From: Pseudomonas sp. RIT409
GTDB lineage: Bacteria; Pseudomonadota; Gammaproteobacteria; Pseudomonadales; Pseudomonadaceae
Direction of reading: 5' to 3'
NCBI RefSeq assembly: GCF_003052515.2
Contig: NZ_QARE02000004.1
Span: forward strand, 248,001 to 312,000
Length of the DNA: 64,000 bases
Notes under the pieces: generated by a model
The model's database searches: none
Seen by the model: only the letters and a program-made list of their open reading frames with translations
Told to the model about the DNA's origin: nothing
Shown here: positions 28,011-41,058 of the stretch, in pieces
Layout of the letters: each line of letters opens with the position of its first letter
Numbering within the stretch: position 1 is the first letter of the stretch
Made by a program: the position numbers and the translations under genes

Positions 28011-28553
28011 TTACCACATCAGATCGTCGGGGATCTTGTAAGCCGCGTACGGATCGTCGGCATCCGGCTCTTCGGTGGTCTCGCTGAGCAGCACGATACG
28101 CCGAGGATCACGCTCCTGAACCTTCAACGCCGCCTCACGCGGGATGACCTCATAGGTGCCACCGTGGTGCACGATCGCCAGCGAGCCGTTGCTGAGCTTG
28201 CTGCGCATCAGAGCGTTGACGGAAATACGCTTGACCTTCTTGTCGTCGGCAAAGTTGAAGTAATCCTCGGTGGTCAGCTTCGGTAGCCGGGTGGCCTCGA
28301 TCAATTGCTTGACCTGAGCGGCACGGGCTTTCTGCTCGGCTTTTTCCTGCTGCTGACGGTTCAGTTCCTGATCGCGCTTGGCTTTCTCAGCCATGGCTTC
28401 CTGGGCTGCGCGCTGATGAGTGTCATCCGCCACTGCCTGACCCTTGTGTACGAGGCGCTGCTCTTTCTGCTTGCTCTTGGCGACCTGTTTGGCCTGCTTC
28501 TCATTGACCAGACCGGCTTTGAGCAGTTGGTCACGAAGGGATATACCCGCCAT
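28011..28553 (-). CDS. DUF2058 domain-containing protein
   Basis: A 180-aa soluble, highly charged protein. The N-terminus (SLRDQLLKAGLVNEKQAKQVAKSKQKEQR) and a long Lys/Glu/Ala helix are typical of the DUF2058/YaiL-like family; the C-terminal part contains RISVNALMRSKLSNGSLAIVHHGGTYEVIP. Function unknown. It sits downstream of mazG with a 37-nt gap, probably in the same operon. Confidence 0.85.
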   Translation of the reverse strand: MAGISLRDQLLKAGLVNEKQAKQVAKSKQKEQRLVHKGQAVADDTHQRAAQEAMAEKAKRDQELNRQQQEKAEQKARAAQVKQLIEATRLPKLTTEDYFNFADDKKVKRISVNALMRSKLSNGSLAIVHHGGTYEVIPREAALKVQERDPRRIVLLSETTEEPDADDPYAAYKIPDDLMW

Positions 28554-28590
28554 TGATGTTCTCTCTCTGACTTCTTGCTAAACCGACGAC

Positions 28591-29424
28591 TCAACCGCAG
28601 TCGGGCGTGTTCTTTTCCTGACGCTTGGCTTGACCCCAGAGCGCGTCCATTTCTTCGAGACTGCAATCTTCGATGGGACGCCCCGCCTCGCGCAAGGCTG
28701 TTTCGATAAAACGAAAGCGCCGCTCGAATTTGCCGTTGGCGGCGCGCAATGACTGTTCCGGATCGACCTTGAGATGACGTGCCAGGTTGACCACGACGAA
28801 CAGCAGGTCACCCACCTCCTCCTCGATGGCTTCGCTGTCGTTGTCGGCCATGGCCTGAAGTACTTCGTCGAGCTCCTCACGCACTTTGTCGATCACCGGC
28901 AGCGCTTCGGGCCAGTCAAAGCCGACCTGAGCCGCGCGCTTCTGCAATTTGGCGGCCCTCGACAGCGCAGGCAGGACATTCGGCACATCGTCGAGCAGGG
29001 AGAGCTGCTCCGGCACATGCGCTTTCCCGGCTCGCTCTTCGGCCTTGATTTCCTCCCAGCGATGCTTGACCTGATCCTCGCTCAAGCGCGGCGTTTCCAG
29101 CGGGGCGTAGAGATCGCCCGTGGGAAAGACATGGGGATGGCGACGGATCAGCTTGCGGGTAATGCCGTCGACCACACCATCGAAGGCGAAACGGCCCTCT
29201 TCCCGAGCCAACTGGCAGTAATACACCACCTGAAACAACAGGTCGCCCAGCTCACCTCGCAAGTCATCGTAATCCTCGCGCTCGATGGCGTCGGCCACTT
29301 CATAGGCCTCTTCGAGGGTGTGCGGGACGATGGTCGCGTAACGCTGCTTCACATCCCATGGGCAGCCATATTGCGGATCGCGCAGGCGGGCCATGAGGTG
29401 CAGCAGATCATCTAGCTTGTACAT
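28591..29424 (-). CDS. mazG: Nucleoside triphosphate pyrophosphohydrolase MazG
   Basis: A 277-aa all-alpha protein with two MazG repeats. It hydrolyses NTPs, including damaged ones, to NMP and pyrophosphate. The first repeat has CPWDVKQRYATIVPHTLEEAYEVADAIE and a EEAYE metal-binding cluster; the second has a REELDEVLQA and EEEVGDLLFVVVNLARHL segment. The ATG at 29424 matches the usual MYKLDDLLHLMARLRD start. It follows relA; in E. coli MazG is also encoded in the relA neighbourhood and affects ppGpp level. Confidence 0.95.
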   Translation of the reverse strand: MYKLDDLLHLMARLRDPQYGCPWDVKQRYATIVPHTLEEAYEVADAIEREDYDDLRGELGDLLFQVVYYCQLAREEGRFAFDGVVDGITRKLIRRHPHVFPTGDLYAPLETPRLSEDQVKHRWEEIKAEERAGKAHVPEQLSLLDDVPNVLPALSRAAKLQKRAAQVGFDWPEALPVIDKVREELDEVLQAMADNDSEAIEEEVGDLLFVVVNLARHLKVDPEQSLRAANGKFERRFRFIETALREAGRPIEDCSLEEMDALWGQAKRQEKNTPDCG

Positions 29425-29439
29425 GGATTTCCTTGGATC

Positions 29440-29510
29440 AGAGCGGCAAGCGACACACCACAACCTTCAGGCAGTCTGTGGACGCCTTGAGGCCTGTGGT
29501 GTGCCGCTCT
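29440..29510 (-). repeat. Long hairpin between relA and mazG
   Basis: Two stacked helices, AGAGCGGCA/TGCCGCTCT (29440–29448 with 29502–29510, 9 bp) and CACCACA/TGTGGTG (29456–29462 with 29495–29501, 7 bp), are separated by a 7-nt bulge on one side and enclose a 32-nt loop with a further AGGC/GCCT pairing. It fills the gap between the relA stop and the mazG start. No T run follows. Confidence 0.6.
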
Positions 29511-29518
29511 CGTTGCTG

Positions 29519-31762
29519 TCAGGGCGTACGGTTACGCCGCGTCTCGATGATGTTCGGCAACTGCGAGATGCGCCCCAGCAAGCGTCCCAGCGCATCCAGC
29601 CCGGGAATCTCGATGGTCAGCGACATCAATGCGGTGTTGTCTTCCTTGTTCGAACGGGTATTGACCGCCAGCACGTTGATGCGCTCGTTGAGCAACACCT
29701 GAGACACGTCACGCAGCAGCCCCGAGCGGTCGTACGCCCGAATGATGATATCCACCGGATAGGTGAGCACCGGCACCGGCCCCCAACTGACCTGGATGAT
29801 GCGCTCCGGCTCGCGTCCGGCCAGTTGCAGCACCGACGCGCAGTCCTGGCGGTGAATGCTCACGCCACGCCCTTGAGTGATGTAACCGACGATGGCATCG
29901 CCCGGCAGCGGCTGGCAGCAGCCCGCCATCTGGGTCATCAGATTGCCCACGCCCTGGATCTGGATGTCGCCGCGCTTGCCGGGTTTGTAACCCGAGGCCT
30001 TGCGCGGGATCAGCTCCAACTGCTCGTTGCCCCGCTCTGGCTCGACCAACTGTTGCGCCAGGTTCACCAACTGCGCCAGGCGTAGATCCCCCGCCCCCAG
30101 AGAGGCGAACATGTCTTCGGCGGTTTTCATGTTGGCCTTTTCCGCCAACCGTTCGAAGTCCACCTGTGGCAACGCCAGGCGAAGCAACTCGCGCTCCAGC
30201 AGCACCTTGCCCGCCGCCACGTTCTGGTCGCGCGCCTGCAGCTTGAACCAGTGGACGATCTTGGCCCTCGCCCGCGAGGTGGTGATGTACCCCAGGTTCG
30301 AGTTCAGCCAGTCGCGGCTCGGCGTACCGTGCTTGCTGGTGATGATTTCGACCTGTTCACCGGTCTGCAGGCTGTAGTTCAGCGGCACGATGCGGCCATT
30401 GATCTTGGCGCCCCGGCAGTTGTGGCCGATTTCGGTGTGCACGCGATAGGCGAAGTCCAGCGGCGTCGCCCCCTTGGGCAGGTCGATGGCATGCCCGTCC
30501 GGGGTAAAGACGTAGACCCGGTCCGGCTCGATGTCGACCCGCAGCTGCTCGGCCAGCCCCCCGATGTCCCCCAGTTCTTCGTGCCATTCCAGCACCTGAC
30601 GCAGCCAGGAGATCTTTTCTTCGTAATGGTTGGAACTGGATTTGACGTCCGTGCCCTTGTACCGCCAGTGAGCACAAACCCCCAGTTCGGCTTCCTCATG
30701 CATGGCGTGGGTGCGGATCTGCACTTCCAGCACCTTGCCTTCAGGGCCGATCACTGCGGTGTGCAGCGAACGGTAGCCGTTCTCCTTGGGGTTGGCGATG
30801 TAGTCGTCGAATTCCTTGGGAATGTGCCGCCACAGCGTGTGGACGATACCCAACGCGGTGTAGCAGTCGCGCATCTCCGGCACCAGCACCCGCACTGCCC
30901 GCACATCGTAGATTTGGCTGAATTCCAGCCCTTTGCGCTGCATTTTGCGCCAGATCGAGTAAATGTGTTTGGCCCGACCGCTGATATCCGCCTTGACACC
31001 GGTCGCCAGCAGCTCGTTTTCCAGCTGAGACATCACGTCGGTAATGAAACGCTCCCGATCGAGGCGACGCTCGTGGAGCAACTTGGCGATCTGCTTGTAC
31101 TGTTCGGGTTCGAGGTACCGGAAGGACAGGTCTTCCAGTTCCCATTTGATGTGACCGATCCCGAGACGATGGGCAAGGGGCGCGTAGATGTCGAAGACTT
31201 CGCGAGCGACACGATTGCGCTTTTCGTCGCTGGCGTTTTTCACCGCACGGATGGCGCAGGTCCGCTCGGCAAGCTTGATCAAAGCGACGCGCACGTCGTC
31301 GACCATGGCCACCAGCATCTTGCGCAGGTTCTCGACCTGCACCTGGCTACCCAGCACCAGGGACTGACGCGGGCTGAGGCTGGCGCTGATCGCCGCCATG
31401 CGCAGCACTCCATCGATCAGTTTGGTGACCGTCGGGCCGAAACGCTGACTGACATCGGGCAGCGAAATCTTGTTCTCACGCACGCCGCGGTAGATCACCG
31501 CCGCGATGAGCGAATCCTGATCGAGCTTGAGGTCGGCCAGAATTTCCGCGATTTCCAGCCCCGTCTGAAAGCTCGACGTGCCTTCTGCCCAGAGGTTCTT
31601 GGCGGCGTTGTCCTGCTGCTCGGCCAACCGCGCGAACTCGCAGGCCTCCTTTAGCGCCTGTCGGTCCACTGCGAGGTCGACGCTGACCACATGATCGAGC
31701 CATGCGTCGAGGTTGATACTGCCGTCGGTGTTTATCGGCTGGTGTGCTCTCACCTGTACCAT
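29519..31762 (-). CDS. relA: GTP pyrophosphokinase RelA
   Basis: A 747-aa ribosome-associated (p)ppGpp synthetase. The N-terminal hydrolase-like domain lacks the HD dyad (AAVIYRGVREN where SpoT has HDVVED), so it should not degrade ppGpp. The synthetase domain has the RelA-type EFDD motif followed by YRSLHTAV and EVQIRTHAMHEEAE. TGS (residues ~410–470, VYVFTPDGHAIDLPKGAT), a zinc-finger region and a C-terminal ACT domain follow. It makes ppGpp on amino acid starvation. Length is typical. Confidence 0.97.
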   Translation of the reverse strand: MVQVRAHQPINTDGSINLDAWLDHVVSVDLAVDRQALKEACEFARLAEQQDNAAKNLWAEGTSSFQTGLEIAEILADLKLDQDSLIAAVIYRGVRENKISLPDVSQRFGPTVTKLIDGVLRMAAISASLSPRQSLVLGSQVQVENLRKMLVAMVDDVRVALIKLAERTCAIRAVKNASDEKRNRVAREVFDIYAPLAHRLGIGHIKWELEDLSFRYLEPEQYKQIAKLLHERRLDRERFITDVMSQLENELLATGVKADISGRAKHIYSIWRKMQRKGLEFSQIYDVRAVRVLVPEMRDCYTALGIVHTLWRHIPKEFDDYIANPKENGYRSLHTAVIGPEGKVLEVQIRTHAMHEEAELGVCAHWRYKGTDVKSSSNHYEEKISWLRQVLEWHEELGDIGGLAEQLRVDIEPDRVYVFTPDGHAIDLPKGATPLDFAYRVHTEIGHNCRGAKINGRIVPLNYSLQTGEQVEIITSKHGTPSRDWLNSNLGYITTSRARAKIVHWFKLQARDQNVAAGKVLLERELLRLALPQVDFERLAEKANMKTAEDMFASLGAGDLRLAQLVNLAQQLVEPERGNEQLELIPRKASGYKPGKRGDIQIQGVGNLMTQMAGCCQPLPGDAIVGYITQGRGVSIHRQDCASVLQLAGREPERIIQVSWGPVPVLTYPVDIIIRAYDRSGLLRDVSQVLLNERINVLAVNTRSNKEDNTALMSLTIEIPGLDALGRLLGRISQLPNIIETRRNRTP

Positions 31763-31923
31763 GTTGCTTACCTTCCCTACGGCGCGATGAAATGCGCCAT
31801 CAGTCGCTGGCCTTCTCGGCGCATGCTCCTTGCGGGCCTTGCAAGGACTGGCATACGCGGGCCAGTCGGATTAAACGAGACTCCTTGTAAGACGCTGGCT
31901 CAGTTCCTCGAGCCCTGCTTGCC

Positions 31924-33279
31924 TCACTTACTCGCTTCAAATAACGCCATCGCCTCGACATGCGCTGTCTGTGGAAACATATCGAGGATTCCGGCACGTT
32001 TTAATCGGTAGCCCTGCCGGATCAGTTCGACCGTGTCGCGCGCCAGCGTGGCCGGGTTGCAGGACACGTAAACCAGCCGCTCGGCGCCGAGCTTGCGTAG
32101 CCTGCTTACCACTTCGAACGCCCCGTCACGCGGGGGATCGAGCAACACGGCTGAGAAACCTTCCACGGCCCAGGTTGCCTTGTCCAGCGGCTGCGACAGA
32201 TCCGCCTGATGAAACCGTACATTATGCAAATCGTTACTGACTGCGTTATCGGCAGCCCGACGCACCATGGCATCGACCCCCTCCACCGCTACCACTTCGC
32301 GGGCGATCCGTGCCAGTGGTAGAGCGAAGTTACCAAGCCCGCAGAACAAGTCCAGCACTCGTTCGTCCGAACGGGGTGCAAGCCACGAAAGCGCCTGCTG
32401 GATCATCGCAGTATTGACCTGCGCGTTGACTTGCACGAAGTCACCAGGGCGATACGCCAGCATCAGGTTCCACGGCTCAAGGGTATACCCCAGTTGCGCA
32501 CCGGCATCCACCGGCTGCGGCTCGCCCTCGCCGTGCAACCAGAGCTGCGCGGCATGGGCCTGGCAAAAAGCGTCGAGAATGTGCAGGTCGGCGTCGACCA
32601 ATGGAGCCGTGTGACGCACAAGCACGGCATTGGCCGACCCGCTGAACAATTCCACGTGGCCCAGCGCCTGGGGCTTACTCAAGCTTTTCAGCATGGCCGG
32701 TAACGCTGTGATGATCGGCTGCAAGGCCTGTACCAGCACCGGGCATTGGTCGATGGCGACGATGTCCTGACTGGACGCGGCGCGGAATCCAACATCCAGC
32801 CGCTTGGCTTTCGCATCCCAGCGGACCGCGACACGCGCGCGACGGCGGTAGGCGTACTCATCACCGGTCAGAGGGGCAGCCCACTCTTCAGGTTCGATAC
32901 CCGACACCCGAATCAACTGATCGGCCAGCATGCGCTGTTTCAGGGCAAGCTGCTCGTCATGGGGCATGTGCTGGAGGCTACAGCCGCCACAGTGGCCGAA
33001 GTGCGGACAAGCCGCCGTGCGGCGCAAGGCGCTGGTTTCAAAGACTCGCTCGGTGCGCGCTTCCACGACTTTGCCATGGGCGCCCAGTACCCTGGCTTCG
33101 ACGTCCTCCCCCGCCAGACTGCCGGACACGAACCAGGTGCGACCGTCGACGAAGCCGACACCGCGGCCGTCGTTCGCCAGCCGCTCGATGTTCAAGCGCT
33201 GTTTTTTACCGGTAGGGACCTGCGTTGCCCGTGTGCCGCCACTGGGCTGGAAACGCAGGCCCGAATCACGCCGGGCCAT
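31924..33279 (-). CDS. rlmD: 23S rRNA (uracil-1939-C5)-methyltransferase RlmD
   Basis: A 451-aa SAM-dependent RNA methyltransferase. It has an N-terminal TRAM domain ([21 protein letters not shown]), an iron-sulfur cluster site ([16 protein letters not shown]) and a C-terminal Rossmann domain ([16 protein letters not shown]) with the catalytic cysteine in [12 protein letters not shown]. Its ATG overlaps the cysM stop by one base (TGATG), so the two are coupled. Confidence 0.96.
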   Translation of the reverse strand: MARRDSGLRFQPSGGTRATQVPTGKKQRLNIERLANDGRGVGFVDGRTWFVSGSLAGEDVEARVLGAHGKVVEARTERVFETSALRRTAACPHFGHCGGCSLQHMPHDEQLALKQRMLADQLIRVSGIEPEEWAAPLTGDEYAYRRRARVAVRWDAKAKRLDVGFRAASSQDIVAIDQCPVLVQALQPIITALPAMLKSLSKPQALGHVELFSGSANAVLVRHTAPLVDADLHILDAFCQAHAAQLWLHGEGEPQPVDAGAQLGYTLEPWNLMLAYRPGDFVQVNAQVNTAMIQQALSWLAPRSDERVLDLFCGLGNFALPLARIAREVVAVEGVDAMVRRAADNAVSNDLHNVRFHQADLSQPLDKATWAVEGFSAVLLDPPRDGAFEVVSRLRKLGAERLVYVSCNPATLARDTVELIRQGYRLKRAGILDMFPQTAHVEAMALFEASK

Positions 33280-34181
33280 CAGTTGGGCGCATCGTAGACG
33301 CCGGTCGACAGGTATCGGTCGCCTCGGTCACAAATGATCGCGACCATGACCGCGTTCTCGACTTCCCGAGACAAACGCAGCATGCCCGCCACAGCACCGC
33401 CCGACGACACGCCACAGAAAATACCCTCTTCGCGGGCCAACCGACGCATCACGTCCTCGGCCTCGCTTTGGGCCATGTCCATGATCCGGTCGACACGGTC
33501 AGCCTGATAGATTTTCGGCAGGTATTCCTGTGGCCAACGGCGGATCCCGGGAATCGCCGAGCCGTCCATAGGCTGAAGGCCGACGATCTGGATGTTCGGG
33601 TTCTGTTCCTTGAGGTAACGCGAGGTGCCCATGATGGTCCCGGTGGTCCCCATGGAACTCACGAAATGGGTGATGGTGCCACCGGTCTGTCGCCAGATTT
33701 CCGGCCCGGTTCCCACGTAATGCGCCTCCGGGTTGTCGCCGTTGGCGAACTGGTCGAGAACCTTGCCACGGCCTTCGGCCTGCATGCGTTCGGCCAAGTC
33801 CCGGGCGCCCTCCATGCCTTCCTCCTTGCTGACCAGAATCAGCTTGGCACCGTAAGCAGTCATCGCAGCCTTGCGCTCGGCACTGGAGTTGTCGGGCATG
33901 ATCAGGATCATGCGATAGCCTTTGATGGCAGCAGCCATTGCCAGCGCAATGCCGGTGTTGCCGGAGGTCGCTTCGATCAGGGTATCGCCCTGATGGATCT
34001 GGCCGCGCAGTTCGGCGCGGGTAATCATCGACAGCGCCGGGCGGTCCTTCACGGAACCGGCCGGATTGTTGCCTTCGAGCTTGAGCAGCAAGGTATTGCT
34101 GGTGTTCCCGGCCATGCGTTGCAGACGCACCAGCGGGGTGTTGCCGACGCAGTCGGCGATGGTTTGATACTGCAGGGTCAT
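33279..34181 (-). CDS. cysM: Cysteine synthase B
   Basis: A 300-aa PLP enzyme that makes cysteine from O-acetylserine and sulfide or thiosulfate. The PLP lysine is Lys45 in [13 protein letters not shown]; the phosphate loop is in [12 protein letters not shown] and the C-terminal SSGGAVAG. The CysM-specific loop ([17 protein letters not shown]) is present. It is followed directly by rlmD. Confidence 0.96.
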   Translation of the reverse strand: MTLQYQTIADCVGNTPLVRLQRMAGNTSNTLLLKLEGNNPAGSVKDRPALSMITRAELRGQIHQGDTLIEATSGNTGIALAMAAAIKGYRMILIMPDNSSAERKAAMTAYGAKLILVSKEEGMEGARDLAERMQAEGRGKVLDQFANGDNPEAHYVGTGPEIWRQTGGTITHFVSSMGTTGTIMGTSRYLKEQNPNIQIVGLQPMDGSAIPGIRRWPQEYLPKIYQADRVDRIMDMAQSEAEDVMRRLAREEGIFCGVSSGGAVAGMLRLSREVENAVMVAIICDRGDRYLSTGVYDAPN

Positions 34182-34358
34182 GGCGTGTTCGCGGTCCAGA
34201 CATGCGGGGGTCGCCTATCATACCGGCAATCGAGGCCAGCCCATATCACGCAAAGTGAGTTCGCTAGGACCAAATGGAATAAGGCGCCCCTCGACATGCT
34301 TCCAATCCCTTGGTCGTCGATGAACCGGCCTGCTGCGCAGACCGGCCCGCCGGGCGAC

Positions 34359-35744
34359 TTACTCGACCGTTTCCCTGTCCGCGGCCGGTAGTCGCATGAT
34401 GATACGCAAACCTTCCAGAGTGTTTTCCGCCCACATGTCGCCGCCCTGCAGCCGCAAGGAGTTGCGGGCGATACTCAGCCCCAGACCGAACCCGCCGTCG
34501 CCAGGGCGTGCGCCATCGAGACGAATGAACGGTGCGAAGATCCGCTCCAGGTCACCGTCATCCACCCCGCCGCCCTGGTCGTCCAGCCAGATCAACCAAT
34601 CGGCGCCATCACGACGCCCACCCAGCCGCACCAGTCCACCGGGCGGCGAATGTCGGATCGCGTTGCGCAGAATGTTTTCCAGCGCCTGTGCCAGGGTGTT
34701 CAAATGCCCACGGACCCAGCATTCGCTGCCCAAGTCGCAGCTCAACTGTCGGGGCGACCAAAAGCTCTCGAAGCAGGCGTCGTCGACCAGCATGTCCCAC
34801 AGCGCCAGCAGTTGAATGTCCTCGTCCGGCAGTTTCTCCCGCTCGGCGTCCAGCCAGGCCAGGTGCAGGGTGTCGTCCACCAGTCGCCGCATCCCTTCGA
34901 CCTCGCGGCTCAGGCGCTCGCGCAGTTCCGGCAGGCTCTGCTCGCTGTCGCAGGCCACGCGCAAGCGGCTCAGCGGTGTGCGCAGCTCATGGGAAAGATC
35001 GCGCAGCAATTGTTGCTGGATCTGCACGGTGGATTGCAGCCGCGCGGCCATGTGGTCGAACGCCCGGTTGAGCTCTCCCAGCTCGTCCTGTCGAGAAGTC
35101 ATCTGAGGCGAGAGCCGGCTGGAGAGGCGATCGGCGCGCCAGGCATTGGCCTGTTCCCGCAACTGATTGAGGGGGCGAATCAACAGCCGGTACAAACCGA
35201 CGCACAACAGCAGGGTGAACAAGGCCGGAATCACGGCGTTGGTCAATATCTGCCACAGCAAGGCGTGGCGGCCGGGGGTGAAGCGCTCGGGCAGTTCGAT
35301 GACCAGGCTGCCGACGGCCGGGTGCTGGGGAAACGGAATCTTCAGCCAGGGCGCGGACTTCTGGCGCCTGCTCATCGGCCAGTCCACCCCCCGCATGAAG
35401 GTCAGGCGCTGCATTTGAACATCGTCCAGCGGCACGCTGCCCAGGGATTGCAGATCACGCCCGATCACGCCCACCCAGCCCTTCTCATGGCGGCGGACCT
35501 CGCGCAGCCACACATCGACCCCCTGCTGTCGCCCAACCTTCCACGCCTGCTCGGCCTCGGCAGCGTAGCCGTTGAGCACGCTGCGGGATTCAGCAGACAG
35601 ATAGGCATTCTGCGTTTCCAGGTAACGCCCCCAGTACCAACTGAGCCAGATCATCAGCAGGCAGAAGCCCACCAGCAGAACCACCAGTTTCCAGAACAGC
35701 GAATGCCTGCCAGGCAGGCCAGGATTGCCTTCAGCCATCGACAA
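34359..35744 (-). CDS. Two-component sensor histidine kinase
   Basis: A 461-aa membrane kinase. Two transmembrane helices (about residues 17–38 and 167–190) flank a ~130-residue periplasmic domain; then HAMP, the phosphoacceptor His in LSHELRTPLSRLR, the N box LENILRNAIRHSP, and G boxes DDQGGGVDDGDLERIFAPF and GGFGLGLSIA. It overlaps its response-regulator gene by 14 nt. The pair lies where P. aeruginosa has an iron-linked system (PA0929/PA0930) next to gacS, but no receptor gene is present here, so the signal is open. The start may be ATG 35738. Confidence 0.92.
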   Translation of the reverse strand: MSMAEGNPGLPGRHSLFWKLVVLLVGFCLLMIWLSWYWGRYLETQNAYLSAESRSVLNGYAAEAEQAWKVGRQQGVDVWLREVRRHEKGWVGVIGRDLQSLGSVPLDDVQMQRLTFMRGVDWPMSRRQKSAPWLKIPFPQHPAVGSLVIELPERFTPGRHALLWQILTNAVIPALFTLLLCVGLYRLLIRPLNQLREQANAWRADRLSSRLSPQMTSRQDELGELNRAFDHMAARLQSTVQIQQQLLRDLSHELRTPLSRLRVACDSEQSLPELRERLSREVEGMRRLVDDTLHLAWLDAEREKLPDEDIQLLALWDMLVDDACFESFWSPRQLSCDLGSECWVRGHLNTLAQALENILRNAIRHSPPGGLVRLGGRRDGADWLIWLDDQGGGVDDGDLERIFAPFIRLDGARPGDGGFGLGLSIARNSLRLQGGDMWAENTLEGLRIIMRLPAADRETVE

Positions 35745-36471
35745 CTGCCGTCGTCAGCACATAGCCCTTGCCCCACACCGTGCGGACGTGGCCCTCTTCA
35801 TAGCCGACGGCCTTGAGCTTGCGGCGGATCTGACTGACGTGCATGTCCAGGCTACGGTCATGCTGCGAATAGCCCCTTTGCAGCACATGCTGATAAAGGA
35901 AAGGTTTACTGAGCACTTCCTCGGGGCTGCGCCACAAGGTCTCCAGCAGCCGGTACTCGGTAGGGGTCAACTGCGCAGCCCTGCCCGCGAACGTCACGTC
36001 GCACACCCCTTCGTCGAAGGCCAGCGCCCCAGGCTTCGGCAGGTCGGCCGGAGGAGGCATGCCTAGGCGCGCGTGGCCACTGCGGTCCAGCGCCACGCGC
36101 CGCAGGATGGCCTCGATGCGAACCCTCAGTTCATCGACGCTGAAAGGCTTGGGCAGGTAATCATCGGCGCCGTTGCGGAAGCCACTGATGCGGTCCGCTT
36201 CGGCGCCGAGGGCCGACATCAGGATGATGGGCACGGTGTGGTGACGGCGCAGGTTCACGAGGATGTCGAGGCCGTTCATGCCCGGCAGCAGAATGTCCAT
36301 CAATACCACGTCGAAAGGCTGGGACTGCGCCCTTTCGAGCCCTTCCACGCCGTTGCGACACCAAGTGACATGGAAGCCACAGCGGTCCAGTTGCTCATGA
36401 ACGAACGCGCCGAGCACGGGATCGTCCTCGATGGCGAGGATGCTGGGGCGGTGAATGGTGGCGGGATTCAT
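35731..36471 (-). CDS. OmpR-family response regulator
   Basis: A 246-aa regulator. The receiver domain has ILAIEDDPV, phosphoacceptor Asp59 in VVLMDILLPGMNG, and the lysine in DDYLPKPF. The C-terminal winged-helix DNA-binding domain has LTPTEYRLLETLWRSPEEVLSK and VRTVWGKGYVL. The start at 36471 removes an unlikely 35-residue extension. It is the first gene of the two-component operon and is divergent from gacS. Confidence 0.94.
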   Translation of the reverse strand: MNPATIHRPSILAIEDDPVLGAFVHEQLDRCGFHVTWCRNGVEGLERAQSQPFDVVLMDILLPGMNGLDILVNLRRHHTVPIILMSALGAEADRISGFRNGADDYLPKPFSVDELRVRIEAILRRVALDRSGHARLGMPPPADLPKPGALAFDEGVCDVTFAGRAAQLTPTEYRLLETLWRSPEEVLSKPFLYQHVLQRGYSQHDRSLDMHVSQIRRKLKAVGYEEGHVRTVWGKGYVLTTAVVDG

Positions 36472-36709
36472 TGGCGTCTGCGATTGATTCTCAAGGCCGT
36501 GATTATTCAAGATTGCCCTGTGCCGAGCAATGGTGACTGATCGCCAAAGCCGGTAGGACGCTTCGCCGATCGCCATTTAGCCGCCAATCCTTGCGCGCAA
36601 CTGGCTACACTGCGCAGACGACCATAGGGCTGTATGCCGAACATCAGGGCACGCTGGCGCAGGACTTGCCATGCAACGACGGATGACCGCGCGTGCCGGA
36701 GAACACAAT

Positions 36710-39463
<2,754 letters not shown>

Positions 39464-39567
39464 TGTAGGTCAATACCATCGAAACCAACCCTGCCATGTT
39501 CTTGGGTAGGCGCGTGGCGCCCCCCGTTCCAACGGATCGATCCGCATTCAAGTCGTGAGGAGCCCCC

Positions 39568-40551
39568 ATGCGCACCCTTCTCTATAGCAGCCAGGCCTAC
39601 GATCGCGACAGCTTCCTCGCCACGCCCAATGACGGTGGCATCGAGCTGAATTTTCAGCCTGCACGGCTGACGCTGGATACGGTCGCGCTGGCTGACGGCT
39701 ATCCGGTGATTTGCGCATTCATCAACGATGACTTGAGCACGCCGGTGCTGGAGCGTCTCGCGGCCGGCGGCACACGCCTGGTCGCCCTGCGGTCGGCAGG
39801 TTTCAACCATGTCGACCTGCCCGCCGCCCGGCGGCTGGGGCTGACGGTGGTGCGGGTCCCCGCATACTCGCCCCATGCCGTCGCCGAACACGCGGTGGCG
39901 CTAATCCTTTCGCTCAATCGGCACCTGCATCGCGCCTACAACCGCACCCGCGATGGCGACTTCACGTTGCATGGCCTGACCGGGTTCGACTTGGTGGGCA
40001 AGACCGTCGGCGTGGTGGGCACCGGACAGATCGGGGCGGCGTTCGCCCGGATCATGGCCGGGTTCGGCTGCCGATTACTCGCCTACGATCCCTACCCGAA
40101 TCCCGACGTCCTGGCCTTGGGCGGGCGCTATCTGCCGCTGGAGCAGGTGTTGTCACAGGCGCAGATTGTCAGCCTGCATTGCCCGCTCAACGACGACACG
40201 CGCCACCTGATCAACGCCGACTCACTGTCCCGAATGCCGCGCGGGGCAATGCTCATCAACACCGGTCGCGGTGCCCTGGTGGACACCCCCGCATTGGTGG
40301 ATGCGTTGAAAACCGGGCAACTGGGCTATCTGGGGCTGGACGTGTACGAGGAAGAGGCGCAGTTGTTCTTCGAAGACCGTTCGGACTTGCCCCTGCAGGA
40401 CGACGTGCTCGCACGGCTGCTCACGTTTCCCAACGTAGTGATCACGGCGCATCAGGCGTTTCTGACCCACGAAGCGCTGGGCGCAATTGCCCAGACGACG
40501 CTGGAGAACATCAGGCAATGGGCAGCGGGCACACCTCGGAATTTGGTGTGA
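39568..40551 (+). CDS. ldhA: D-lactate dehydrogenase (2-hydroxyacid dehydrogenase family)
   Basis: A 327-aa NAD-dependent enzyme. Nucleotide binding is by VGVVGTGQIGAAFARI; the active-site arginine is in INTGRGALVDT, and the histidine in VVITAHQAFLTHEAL. It reduces pyruvate to D-lactate or the reverse. The same gene follows gacS in P. aeruginosa. The ATG is preceded by GTGAGGAG. Confidence 0.92.
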   Translation: MRTLLYSSQAYDRDSFLATPNDGGIELNFQPARLTLDTVALADGYPVICAFINDDLSTPVLERLAAGGTRLVALRSAGFNHVDLPAARRLGLTVVRVPAYSPHAVAEHAVALILSLNRHLHRAYNRTRDGDFTLHGLTGFDLVGKTVGVVGTGQIGAAFARIMAGFGCRLLAYDPYPNPDVLALGGRYLPLEQVLSQAQIVSLHCPLNDDTRHLINADSLSRMPRGAMLINTGRGALVDTPALVDALKTGQLGYLGLDVYEEEAQLFFEDRSDLPLQDDVLARLLTFPNVVITAHQAFLTHEALGAIAQTTLENIRQWAAGTPRNLV

Positions 40552-40620
40552 GCGACTGCCCTGCGGCAGCCAGACAACACCCACTAAAGTGTTAGCATGC
40601 GCGCCTATTTGGAGACCCTC

Positions 40621-41058
40621 ATGGCCGAACACGATTTTCGTTACAGCATGCTCACCCCGCAACATACCCTGATCGAATGCCGCAGCCTGGCGGTGGGACG
40701 TTACCAAGTCACTGGCAACGGCGGCTCGATCAAGCACGATGACGTCTTGCTGGTGACGGTCAAAGGCAGCAAGGACCTGTACATGCGCCTGAACGTCGAA
40801 AAGGTTCGTCACCTCATCAATCCGCCGGGTCAATGGGTGGCGGTGGCCAATGGGCCGGCCTTCACGGAACTGGCGATCCACCAATGGAAAGTCACCTGCA
40901 ACGGCTGCGGGAAAGTGCAGGACGTCGAGTTCATGGTCGACGGCAAGGAAGGCAAGAAAGCCCTGAAGCCCGCGGCCACGGCACGCATTGCCGAACTGGG
41001 CTGGGTGACGTCTGGGGAACGGCACCTGTGCCCCGCCTGCGCAAAAGACGCCGCATGA
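40621..41058 (+). CDS. Hypothetical protein with two CxxC pairs
   Basis: A 145-aa protein starting MAEHDFRYSML. Two cysteine pairs, CNGC (about residue 97) and CPAC (about residue 139), suggest a zinc ribbon. The ATG at 40621 follows GGAGACC and is preferred to an ATG 24 nt upstream. Its stop overlaps the start of the next gene (ATGA), forming a two-gene unit with the lipoprotein. Function unknown; both genes accompany gacS–ldhA in pseudomonads. Confidence 0.85.
   Translation: MAEHDFRYSMLTPQHTLIECRSLAVGRYQVTGNGGSIKHDDVLLVTVKGSKDLYMRLNVEKVRHLINPPGQWVAVANGPAFTELAIHQWKVTCNGCGKVQDVEFMVDGKEGKKALKPAATARIAELGWVTSGERHLCPACAKDAA

Noticed and set aside
30251..31654. A 467-codon frame antisense to relA
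   Set aside because: RelA domains are complete on the other strand; the antisense frame has no ribosome site or family motif.
34327..34347. Hairpin after the sensor kinase gene as a terminator
   Set aside because: The stem has a mismatch and no T run on the minus strand.
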